A stretch of 35,364 nt of DNA. It comes from Capnocytophaga catalasegens. GTDB lineage: Bacteria; Bacteroidota; Bacteroidia; Flavobacteriales; Flavobacteriaceae. Positions 24,844-31,911 of the stretch are shown here, piece after piece. A model generated the notes under the pieces. It saw nothing but the letters and a program-made list of their open reading frames with translations. It was not told the origin of the DNA and did not search any database. Made by a program: the position numbers and the translations under genes. How positions within the stretch are numbered: the first letter of the stretch is position 1; the number at the start of each line of letters is the position of its first letter. The stretch lies in assembly GCF_026005215.1 (NCBI RefSeq), contig NZ_BPMA01000066.1, positions 1 to 35,364 of the forward strand. Reading direction: 5' to 3'.

Positions 24844-25658
24844 TTATTTCGCAAAAACCTCCCTCGGCGTTCCTCCGTAAAAAGTTTTAAATTCTTTGAT
24901 AAAATGCGATTGGTCGTAATAGCCTTTGTCGTAGAATAATTTGTTTTTTTGGAGTGATTGAAATGAAGGTTGAGTTGTCAAAATCGATTGAAAACGAACC
25001 ACTTGACTGAAAGTTTTAGCCGTATCACCGATGTAAATTCAAACAATCGGCGGAGATGACGAGGACTAATTCCCGTGTTTAAATCACTTGTGATTTTTGC
25101 ACTTCCTTGCGATTTTAAGATAATTTCAAGGGCGTTGTAAAATCGGATATCTATCCGAAAATCTGTTTTTTGAAGATGTTTTATAAAAATAGTATCCAGC
25201 TGATTTTTAATTTCTTGCAAACTTTGTAACTCATTGATTTCTTGCGAAATAATCCGAGCTAAATTGGACAAAACCAAACTTAAGCGCACATCTGTATTGC
25301 TCAATTCTTTGGCGTTTTGCCTAAAAATCAGTGGGAAAATAGTCGGCAAAAATCGAATGCCAATGTAGTTGAATTGCTTTCCCAAATCGAATTCTGTGTA
25401 ACTTTTACAAAAGCCCATCACATAACTTTCATCAGGATTTTCAAGCGGAAAAAAGATGTCGATGCAGCCATCAGAAATCATTTTATATTGGTAATTTTCA
25501 GCGAGTTGTGAAGTAGTTTTAAGCCTCCAATAACAATAAATAAAAGGTAAGAGTTTTTCCGCAGGAAGCATTTCCGTATAAACCACATTATGAGCGGATT
25601 GCATCGCCGTTGGCTGAATGGGTTTGTAATGATTTCGTATGTTCAAAAGCGACTTCAA
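24844..25658 (-). pseudogene. AraC family transcriptional regulator, frameshifted in the DNA-binding domain
   Basis: The N-terminal domain is the type found in DUF6597-like AraC proteins (KLLPFIYCYWRLKT, ISDGCIDIFF, GIRFLP). The C-terminal HTH begins ISPRHLRRLFEF, then the frame runs into 17 unrelated residues and a TGA at 24978. Adding one base at about 25020-25030 restores a perfect AraC ending: YIGDTAKTFSQVVRFQ, DKGYYDQSHFIKEFKTFYG, TPREVF, with TAA at 24846-24844. So a one-base deletion removed the second HTH. The start is either TTG 25658 or, more typical, ATG 25604. The -7 element is TAATTTTG at 25675-25682. Confidence 0.85.
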
Positions 25659-25711
25659 GAAGTAAAGTTTGGAGCAAAATTACAATAATATTCCTAAAAG
25701 AATAAAATTCT

Positions 25712-25741
25712 AAAAAAAACGCCCCAATTAAGGAGCGTTTT
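25712..25741 (-). terminator. Intrinsic terminator of the deacetylase gene
   Basis: AAAACGCCCC (25716-25725) pairs with GGAGCGTTTT (25732-25741), with one G-U pair; the minus strand then has a T-run. It is 20 bases after the stop. Confidence 0.8.
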
Positions 25742-25760
25742 TGGTTATCTCTATTTGAAA

Positions 25761-27257
25761 TTATTTTCCATTAGAGTATTCCTCACCATTTTTCATTTTT
25801 TTATGACGAAACAAATCGTCTAATGAAACTATATGGTAGCCTTTTGCTTTTAATTGCTTGATAGCCTTAGGAATTGCTTCCACGGTGGACTTATGTATAT
25901 CGTGTGCCAAGATGATTCCTTGTGGTGAAGCCTTTGACATTTCAGAAGCCACTTTATCAGCATCGCGGTATTTCCAATCTAAGGGGTCAATATTCCACAT
26001 AATTACAGGTCTTTCAACCATTGCTAAATTGGCTTTGTTACGAGCTCCATAAGGAAAACGGAAATATTTAGGTTTTTCACCTGCTATTTTTTCAATAATT
26101 TGGTCGGTGAGTTGGATTTGTTTTATTGCTTCTTGATCAGAAATTTTACGAAAATCTTTATGATCATACGAATGATTTCCGATATTGTGTCCTTCCTCTA
26201 TCATTCTTTTGATAGTATTTTTCTGAACAGAAGCCGATTTTCCCAATACAAAAAAGGTAGCTTTTACATTTTCTTCTTTTAATATATCTAAAAGTTGAGA
26301 TGTATATACCGATGGTCCATCATCAAAAGTAAGAGCTACACACGGAACTTTTGAACAATCAACCTCAGAGTTTGAGGTGCTTATATTGTTTGTAATTGGT
26401 TGTTCTACGGTGTCTTTCTTTTCAAATAGATGTAAAAAACGTTCGTTAATGTATTTTTGAATAATATCTTTTGGAATTTTTACAAGAAATTCACCCATAT
26501 AACCACTGGCAATTTGATATTTATCAAAGATAATGTGCCAATTTCCTTCTTCGTCAAAGAATAAAGCATCATAATTTTTATCGGTGGGCAATGTCCCTTC
26601 TACTAAGGTTTCTTCTACTGATTCCAAGACTTGTTTACGCTCTTGGTCATTGGCATAGCTTGTATCATTTTTAACAAAATTTCTTATTGCCTCACGAGCA
26701 AGATCTCTGATTTTGGAAATAAGACCTTCAAAATTTTCAGGCTCTTTCAATAAATCTTTAGTTGTGAGCTTTTTTTGTTTTTTTAAATCAAAGATGGAAG
26801 CAATATTTCTGTTGTCGTAATTATTTCCATAAGAAACATTTTGAGTATATAGAAAAACTAAAAAGTCTTCATTATGAAATTTTACATCAAAATGCTGATT
26901 AAAATCAAGATTTGAATTGTTGTCTTCTGTTTGATATTTTTTCAATTCTGATTTAAATTCGTTTACTAATTCTTCTGTAAATTTTCTTTCAGTTTGATTT
27001 ACAAAATCATAAGGAGTGATAGGAAATGAGGCTATTAAATGACTTTTATTAGGGTCATTGCCTATGTTTATGGTATATACCTGAATCTCATCGTCAATAT
27101 TTTTAAGCGTATTTGTTTCAGGGAGTTCTAGAATTTCATAAGAAATAACATTTTCCAATGTATTTTCAGAAGAAATTTCGTTGTTTTTTAAATTATTTTG
27201 CTTACAACTCGTCACCATTCCCGAAATAAGTGCAAGATAGATTACTTTTTTTTTCAT
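25761..27257 (-). CDS. Polysaccharide deacetylase lipoprotein with PdaC-like N-terminal domain
   Basis: 498 aa, lipidated at Cys18 (GMVTSC). Residues about 40-280 resemble the DUF4163/DUF3298 region found in PdaC and RsiV proteins. Residues about 305-485 form the NodB (CE4) catalytic domain: ALTFDDGP with Asp312-Asp313, HSYDH with metal ligands His362 and His366, FRFPYGARN, WNIDPLDWK and GIILAHDIH. It should remove acetyl groups from GlcNAc or MurNAc of peptidoglycan or a related polymer, at the cell envelope, which commonly gives lysozyme resistance. The promoter is TTTG (27311-27314), 20-nt spacer, TAAATTTG (27283-27290). It is monocistronic. Confidence 0.92.
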   Translation of the reverse strand: MKKKVIYLALISGMVTSCKQNNLKNNEISSENTLENVISYEILELPETNTLKNIDDEIQVYTINIGNDPNKSHLIASFPITPYDFVNQTERKFTEELVNEFKSELKKYQTEDNNSNLDFNQHFDVKFHNEDFLVFLYTQNVSYGNNYDNRNIASIFDLKKQKKLTTKDLLKEPENFEGLISKIRDLAREAIRNFVKNDTSYANDQERKQVLESVEETLVEGTLPTDKNYDALFFDEEGNWHIIFDKYQIASGYMGEFLVKIPKDIIQKYINERFLHLFEKKDTVEQPITNNISTSNSEVDCSKVPCVALTFDDGPSVYTSQLLDILKEENVKATFFVLGKSASVQKNTIKRMIEEGHNIGNHSYDHKDFRKISDQEAIKQIQLTDQIIEKIAGEKPKYFRFPYGARNKANLAMVERPVIMWNIDPLDWKYRDADKVASEMSKASPQGIILAHDIHKSTVEAIPKAIKQLKAKGYHIVSLDDLFRHKKMKNGEEYSNGK

Positions 27258-27282
27258 ATCAATTTAAATGAATATTTTGGGG

Positions 27283-27314
27283 CAAATTTACAAGTTTTTA
27301 GACACAATAACAAA
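27283..27314 (-). promoter_or_regulatory. Promoter of the deacetylase gene
   Basis: TTTG (27311-27314), 20-nt spacer, TAAATTTG (27283-27290) on the minus strand, 25 bases before the ATG. Confidence 0.65.
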
Positions 27315-27390
27315 TAAACTAATACGGTGAGTATAAATTTGCTTATCAATCTAGATTATCTACTAAAACAAAAAATGCTCCTTTTAGGTT

Positions 27391-27720
27391 TTACTTTTTA
27401 TCTTCGATTCCAAATTCTCGCCAACCTGCTTGTGGTACAGCGATTTTTACGATTTTCTTCGCCTCGCTGAGCATCATTGTTAGCTCTTTCATTTTTTCAT
27501 CAAGTGCTTCGGTTTTGGTTTTTAGATCGGCTTTTAGGCGTTCTTGCTCATCGTTTAGGGCGATGGCTTCGGTGCGTGTGCGTTCCAATTTTTGAATAAA
27601 ATCAGAATCAATTCCTCTTTTGGCAACTTCTGTGGCTTGATTAGTAAGTCCTGTTGCCATTACTTGCGCTCGGGAAATGGTTTCCGCATAGCTTTTTTTG
27701 GTTTTGAATTGCTCATATAG
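27391..27720 (-). CDS. Coiled-coil hypothetical protein, possibly 5'-truncated
   Basis: From ATG 27660 it encodes 89 aa: a Lys/Glu-rich coiled coil (about 22-70) and a conserved-looking tail VPQAGWREFGIEDKK. The same frame stays coding-like for about 20 codons upstream (YEQFKTKKSYAETISRAQV, back to 27720) and then meets a stop at 27723-27721 with no ATG, GTG or TTG. So the original N-terminus seems to have been lost, and ATG 27660 would be a rescue start. It could be a remnant or a gene with an unusual start. I do not recognise the family; no promoter element is visible directly before it. Confidence 0.5.
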   Translation of the reverse strand, partial: LYEQFKTKKSYAETISRAQVMATGLTNQATEVAKRGIDSDFIQKLERTRTEAIALNDEQERLKADLKTKTEALDEKMKELTMMLSEAKKIVKIAVPQAGWREFGIEDKK

Positions 27721-27768
27721 TTATAGTTTTAAAAATTAAACAATGATTTTAGTGTAAATTTTTAATAT

Positions 27769-27796
27769 GTAGGGACAAGGCACACCTTGTCCGTAC
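27769..27796. repeat. Short palindromic repeat (hairpin without U-run)
   Basis: GGACAAGG (27773-27780) and CCTTGTCC (27785-27792) around a CACA loop; after one G-G mismatch GTA/TAC extends the stem to 12 positions. It resembles REP-like hairpins scattered between genes of Bacteroidota. It lies between the MATE gene's 3' end and the coiled-coil gene and may act as an mRNA 3'-end stabiliser. Confidence 0.5.
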
Positions 27797-27842
27797 GAGT
27801 ATATTCCCCCAATGTTTAGGAAAATTAAAGTGAATAAAAAAA

Positions 27843-29204
27843 TCAATGGGTTGTATTGTTTTTCAATCTTTGTCTGACTTTCCAAAACAATGCAAAAGAA
27901 ACCAATAGGGTCAATCCTTCGGCAAGTGGAATGCTCGTCCAAACGCCATTGATTCCCATAAATTTAGGCAGAATGGAAACGCCTACCATCACAAATACAA
28001 TACCGCGAAGTGCCGCAATAATCACCGAATTTTTAGCATCGCCCAAAGAAGTGAAAAAACTTGTTATCAGCACGTTAAAACCACTCATCAAGAACACAAA
28101 AGCGTAAATATGCAAACCTTCATTGGCTATTTCTATGACTTTGCTATTCTCATTGCCACTGAAAAACAATCTGATAACCGATTTTCCAAAACATTGTAAT
28201 AGCACAAAAACGACAACGCCAATCGTAGCATTGACCAAGGCTGTAAAACGAAAAATGTTCAGCACACGAGGGTAATTTTTTGCTCCGTAATTGTAACTCA
28301 ACACGGGGATAAGTCCGTCCGAAATCCCCAAAAAGATAAGCACTCCTGTAAAATTGATGTAGTTAATGGCTGTAAAAGCAGCCACCCCATCGGCTCCTAA
28401 TAGCTTTACAACCGCCAAATTGACTACAAAAATAGTAACTGCTGATGACATTTCGGAAACACCCTCCGAAGAACCATTGTAAAACGCATTTCCAAAAGTC
28501 TTCCATTGGAAACGCCCTTTGAGCATTGATAATTTTTGCTTCGGATTAAATGTAATGAGTGCCGAAACGCCCAAACCAATACAAAAGGCAATTCCTGTAG
28601 CTACACTTGCCCCCATTACGCCCCAATGAAGTACTTTTACGAAATAAATACTCAGTAAAATATTGAGAATGACAATAGAACTCATTATCACCATTGATGT
28701 TTTAGGATGTCCCAAACCTTTGAGCATTGCATCTGAATAAAAGCATAAAGTGATAGGCAACATAAATATTGCCAAACCTTTAAGGTAAGCCAAAGCGTGA
28801 GGTACTAAGGTGTCATTTGCCCCTAAAAGGCGTACGAAATCTTCCATAAAAGCATACAAAACCACTGACAAAATTAGGGCAATAACGGTAAGTGCATAAA
28901 AACCCGTAGTCATTGCATTTTGAGATTTTTCTACATTGTTTTCGCCCATACCAAGGCTTACAAGTGTCTGACTTCCCATACCCACAATGAGCGAAATCAC
29001 CATTATAAAACTATAAAGCGGCAAGACGATATTTACCCCAGCCAAAGCATCAGACCCTAAGGCTTTGCCTACCACAATACCATCTACAAGATTTTGAAAA
29101 CCAAAAAACAAGACGGTTATCACACTCGGAAGAGCATATTTAAAAAATAGCGTTCGGATAGGACTTTGTTCCAAAAGCGTTCTATTGTCCAAATTGCTTT
29201 TCAT
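27843..29204 (-). CDS. MATE family efflux transporter
   Basis: 453 aa with 12 hydrophobic segments in two homologous halves. The opening SPIRTLFFKYALPSV, FGFQNLVDGIVVGKALGSDALAGVN in helices 1-2, and GMGSQTLVSLGMGENN are characteristic of MATE (VmrA/NorM-like) drug/sodium or drug/proton antiporters in the inner membrane. The substrate is unknown. It is divergent from an SMR exporter 154 bases away, and its -7 element is TACCTTTG at 29227-29234, 22 bases before the ATG. Confidence 0.92.
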   Translation of the reverse strand: MKSNLDNRTLLEQSPIRTLFFKYALPSVITVLFFGFQNLVDGIVVGKALGSDALAGVNIVLPLYSFIMVISLIVGMGSQTLVSLGMGENNVEKSQNAMTTGFYALTVIALILSVVLYAFMEDFVRLLGANDTLVPHALAYLKGLAIFMLPITLCFYSDAMLKGLGHPKTSMVIMSSIVILNILLSIYFVKVLHWGVMGASVATGIAFCIGLGVSALITFNPKQKLSMLKGRFQWKTFGNAFYNGSSEGVSEMSSAVTIFVVNLAVVKLLGADGVAAFTAINYINFTGVLIFLGISDGLIPVLSYNYGAKNYPRVLNIFRFTALVNATIGVVVFVLLQCFGKSVIRLFFSGNENSKVIEIANEGLHIYAFVFLMSGFNVLITSFFTSLGDAKNSVIIAALRGIVFVMVGVSILPKFMGINGVWTSIPLAEGLTLLVSFALFWKVRQRLKNNTTH

Positions 29205-29226
29205 AAGAAAATAATTAAAATTTTTG

Positions 29227-29234
29227 CAAAGGTA
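29227..29234 (-). promoter_or_regulatory. -7 element of the MATE gene
   Basis: TACCTTTG on the minus strand, 22 bases before the start codon, in the divergent MATE-SMR intergenic region. I see no equally good element for the SMR gene on the other strand. Confidence 0.6.
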
Positions 29235-29358
29235 TAAAAAATATAAAAGTTGTAAAACTTACTGAAAATCTTTACTTTTGTTGCAGTTTTTTGCTATTCC
29301 TTTTGAAATAGTGATATATGTTTTTAGGAACCTTTATTCATCACAAAAACGATAAACT

Positions 29359-29688
29359 ATGAAGTATCTTTTTTTAGCCTTAGCTATTATTTTTGAAGTC
29401 ATTGGTACTAGCTTTTTGAACAAATCCGAAGGGTTTACCAAACTCGTACCTACACTTATCACCATAGTGGCGTTTGGGGTATGTTTTTTCTTTCTTTCTC
29501 AGGCGTTGAAAGAAATTCCACTGGGGATAGTTTATGCGATATGGTCGGGGGTAGGATTGGTACTCACAGCTCTGATTTCGTATTTTATTTTTAAACAGAA
29601 ATTGGATTTACCTGCGTTTATAGGTATCGGACTTATCTTGGTGGGGGTTGTGGTGATGAATGTTTTTTCAAAATCCACAGGACATTAA
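29359..29688 (+). CDS. SMR family multidrug efflux protein (EmrE/SugE-like)
   Basis: 109 aa, four transmembrane helices, working as a dimer in the inner membrane to export cationic compounds by proton exchange. The essential Glu is in helix 1 (LAIIFEVIGTSFL, Glu13). PLGIVYAIWSGVGLVL in helix 3 is the family signature, and LILVGVVVMN is helix 4. SYFIFKQKLDL is the usual loop. The quaternary-ammonium/EmrE branch versus the guanidinium/SugE branch cannot be fixed with certainty, but the WSGVG form favours the multidrug type. Confidence 0.92.
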   Translation: MKYLFLALAIIFEVIGTSFLNKSEGFTKLVPTLITIVAFGVCFFFLSQALKEIPLGIVYAIWSGVGLVLTALISYFIFKQKLDLPAFIGIGLILVGVVVMNVFSKSTGH

Positions 29689-29752
29689 GCTTAGTTTTTT
29701 ACTTTAGTATGATTTTAAAACCACTTAAAATCAATGTTTTATATTGAAAAAT

Positions 29753-30160
29753 ATGTCTGAAAATAAAAAAGCTAAAATCAATTTTGATGCGATTATTGAT
29801 AAGTTGGTAGGCAGTGATTTGAGCGGTGTATCGGTGAATTTGAGTGAAAGTGAGAAAAAATTCTTGCGAGAAAATCCACAATTGCTCAAGAAAATCAATA
29901 GCACGAGTTTTATCAAAAAACGCTATATCTTTTTCCTTATCGCGTTGAGTTTGTTTTTTATGGTGATTTCCAAAATCATAGAACACACTCAAATATTGCA
30001 AAATCACCCAATTTGGGACGACCTTTTGGGCAATGTGGCATTTTCCATCACTTCTGAAATATTCGGTGCGGCACTAATGGCGTACATTCTGGAATTGCTC
30101 CTCGAACAACGAATGAAGAAAAACCAACAGTTAGCAGAAGAACTTGAAAAACAGGAATAA
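29753..30160 (+). CDS. Hypothetical two-helix membrane protein
   Basis: 135 aa of unrecognised family. A hydrophilic N-terminus (about 1-55) is followed by a hydrophobic helix (IFFLIALSLFFMVISKI, about 58-74), a loop with HPIWDDLLG, a second less hydrophobic helix (FGAALMAYILELLLE, about 102-117) and a charged tail (QRMKKNQQLAEELEKQE) that looks helical. The start is ATG 29753; a TTG three codons upstream is possible. It lies 64 bases after the SMR gene on the same strand and may be cotranscribed. A bidirectional terminator follows. Confidence 0.7.
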   Translation: MSENKKAKINFDAIIDKLVGSDLSGVSVNLSESEKKFLRENPQLLKKINSTSFIKKRYIFFLIALSLFFMVISKIIEHTQILQNHPIWDDLLGNVAFSITSEIFGAALMAYILELLLEQRMKKNQQLAEELEKQE

Positions 30161-30280
30161 AAAAATCAATCTCTTTTTGAAGTTTGCAATGCTATAAAGT
30201 TCTGTTATTGTTTACTTTACAGATTTTTTGGTGAAAGTGAATAGGAGCAAACCCTAATTCTTTAATCTTTATATTAAACC

Positions 30281-30307
30281 AAAAACGCCTCTTGGTTGGG
30301 CGTTTTT
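30281..30307. terminator. Bidirectional intrinsic terminator
   Basis: Perfect 9-bp stem AAAAACGCC (30281-30289)/GGCGTTTTT (30299-30307), 9-nt loop, with U-runs on both strands. It serves the two-helix protein on the plus strand and marR on the minus strand, whose stop codon touches it. Confidence 0.85.
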
Positions 30308-30816
30308 CATTGTATGTTTTTTAAATTCATCCGTGGGTTACGATGTTGTTCTTTGATTGTGCGATTCTTTTGTGATTTTAGTTTTAATAATATGTTTAAG
30401 AGTTCATTGAATAAAAATTGCTTTTCACTGAGTTTTCCAAAAAAACGCTTGTCAAACTCTTCCACTTCAAAAATTGCTTTTTTGATGCAGTCCACACCTT
30501 TATTTGTAATTTCTACTACCTTAGCTCGTGTGTCGGTTTTGTGTTCTTTTCGTATTATGAAAGTTTTCTTTTCTAAATTTCTAACGATTTGAGATGTAGT
30601 CATTGGGTCAATCTGTGTGAAGTTTGACAATGAAATCTGTGTAGCTTCTTCTTTTTTCAAAGAGAACCAGTAAATACTTGCCAAAATCATAAATTGCGGA
30701 TGTGTTAAACTTAAAGGTTGTAGTATTTTCTTAATTTCTCTTTGCCACAAATTCGTTACTTGTAAAAGCAAAAGACCAGAGCTGTCTTCGGGTGTTGATT
30801 GGAATATATTATTCAT
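30307..30816 (-). CDS. MarR family transcriptional regulator with a repeat-derived C-terminus
   Basis: 169 aa. The winged helix is seen at about 34-103 (SLTHPQFMILASIYWF, ISLSNFTQIDPMTTSQIVRNLEKKTFI, then the wing KTDTRAKVVEITNKG). MarR proteins normally end after about 145 residues; the last 26 here are mostly encoded by the 55-bp repeat found again downstream of the CPBP gene, so they are an acquired tail. The start overlaps the EVE stop by one base (TAATG), placing marR third in an SRPBCC-EVE-MarR operon. A palindrome in the operon promoter is the likely target. Confidence 0.87.
   Translation of the reverse strand: MNNIFQSTPEDSSGLLLLQVTNLWQREIKKILQPLSLTHPQFMILASIYWFSLKKEEATQISLSNFTQIDPMTTSQIVRNLEKKTFIIRKEHKTDTRAKVVEITNKGVDCIKKAIFEVEEFDKRFFGKLSEKQFLFNELLNILLKLKSQKNRTIKEQHRNPRMNLKNIQ
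30332..30386. repeat. 55-bp direct repeat, copy A (inside the marR 3' end)
   Basis: Identical to 31857-31911 except for one base (G versus A at the 41st position). This copy is read in the marR frame as residues about 144-162. Confidence 0.85.
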
Positions 30817-31232
30817 TATTCTAACATTTTTGAAGCAATTAAATTAAAATCATTTTCTTTAATTTCTAAAATTCCGTATCGGAAAGGATAACCCCAACTC
30901 TTTTTATTTGTTATAAAATCTAATAAATCAATGAGCTCTAAAATAGAAATATCTTTATTTTTAAAGAACTCAATATTTCTCCGGTACGGACAAAAAGTTT
31001 CTGTCATCTGAAACGGATACACTTCATTATCAGCAACTTTTCCAATAGCCGTGAATTTCTGATAAGGCTCGGATTTGCCAAAAGTTAATTTTGACGAATA
31101 ATAAATCACAAAATCACCCTTTTTCATTCGTTTTAATGGACTTGCTTTTCCGTGACAAGCCTGGGCAAAACCTCCCTCCACGCCCTTTTGGGTATGGTCT
31201 TTACTGGCTACAATAATCCAATATCGGGTCAT
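30816..31232 (-). CDS. EVE domain-containing protein
   Basis: 138 aa, essentially a single EVE (PUA-like) domain: the opening YWIIVASKDHTQKGVEGGFAQACHGK, MKKGDFVIYY near residue 41, and the aromatic FCPYRRNIEF. EVE domains bind modified bases in DNA or RNA and occur alone or fused to restriction enzymes. This one is free-standing, in a tight operon: the ATG overlaps the SRPBCC stop by four bases, and its own stop overlaps the marR start by one. A link to stress response, RNA modification or defence is conceivable, but nothing in the sequence decides. Confidence 0.88.
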   Translation of the reverse strand: MTRYWIIVASKDHTQKGVEGGFAQACHGKASPLKRMKKGDFVIYYSSKLTFGKSEPYQKFTAIGKVADNEVYPFQMTETFCPYRRNIEFFKNKDISILELIDLLDFITNKKSWGYPFRYGILEIKENDFNLIASKMLE

Positions 31233-31648
31233 AAGTTTTTAGCGTGTTTGATTTGATTTTCAATATCTTTCGGCAGATTTTTTACAATATCATTGGCTAC
31301 AAGTTTTATCCAAAGTTTTGATAACAATCCTTTTACGCTCATTGTTATGGTGATTTTTAGTCCATTGGGAGTTTCTTCGTACAAATGTTCTCCGTACATT
31401 TTTGCCAGAGGAAATCGGGTTAAGTCAGTGAATTTCCTAAAAGGTTCTAATTCTATAATTTCCATTTTCACTTTGGGAGCTTTTTTAGGTTTTAGGATGA
31501 AGAAACTTCCCACTTTCAATTCGCCCAACAATTTTGAGTATTCTATGGAAGTCTTCCAGCGATTCCAATTATCAATATCTGTAAACAATTGCCAGATTTG
31601 CTCTTTTGTAATTTCGTGGGTAACTACCGAATACGACTTTGTCCACAT
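31229..31648 (-). CDS. SRPBCC family (START-like) protein
   Basis: 139 aa. The helix-grip fold signature is visible: ITKEQIWQLFTDIDNWNRWKTSIE at residues about 13-36, then GSFFILKPK, a middle beta sheet (KVKMEIIELEPFRKFTD) and the long C-terminal helix. Such proteins bind small hydrophobic ligands; this one fits the polyketide-cyclase/dehydrase group. First gene of the SRPBCC-EVE-MarR operon. The -7 element is TATCTTTG at 31675-31682, 26 bases before the ATG. Confidence 0.85.
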   Translation of the reverse strand: MWTKSYSVVTHEITKEQIWQLFTDIDNWNRWKTSIEYSKLLGELKVGSFFILKPKKAPKVKMEIIELEPFRKFTDLTRFPLAKMYGEHLYEETPNGLKITITMSVKGLLSKLWIKLVANDIVKNLPKDIENQIKHAKNL

Positions 31649-31674
31649 ATTTTATTCTATTTAAAAATTCGGGA

Positions 31675-31714
31675 CAAAGATAATAATAAATATGTATATA
31701 ATAAGCATACTTAT
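31675..31714 (-). promoter_or_regulatory. Promoter and candidate MarR operator of the SRPBCC-EVE-MarR operon
   Basis: TATCTTTG (31675-31682) on the minus strand. ATAAG-CATA-CTTAT (31701-31714) is a palindrome lying at the -33 position, suitable for MarR binding and autorepression. Confidence 0.55.
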
Positions 31715-31856
31715 AATAATATTTTTATTTAAGGAGTCAATAAAATTGATATTATTATCTTAGATTTAAAATTAGATTTATGGTCAAAACTATTAAAAGC
31801 AGAAGAAATTGACGATAATTATTTGATTTTCAGAACTAAAAATTTCCCACTCAATT

Positions 31857-31911
31857 CGTGGGTTACGATGTTGTTCTTTGATTGTGCGATTCTTTTATGA
31901 TTTTAGTTTTA
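31857..31911. repeat. 55-bp direct repeat, copy B (at the CPBP gene 3' end)
   Basis: Same orientation as copy A, one mismatch. Its last base pairs include the stop codon of the CPBP gene at 31909-31911. The region 31733-31856 beside it is an unexplained open plus-strand frame that continues into the repeat and stops at 31898-31900; no start codon or family is evident. Confidence 0.85.

Noticed and set aside
24978-25030. Phase variation in the AraC gene
   Set aside because: The T run concerned has only three or four bases, too short for slipped-strand switching. A fixed deletion or assembly error is more likely.
31733-31900. Open plus-strand frame running into copy B of the 55-bp repeat
   Set aside because: No start codon except one inside the repeat, no family recognised, and the repeat end is shared with a minus-strand gene. 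It is mentioned only as unexplained.
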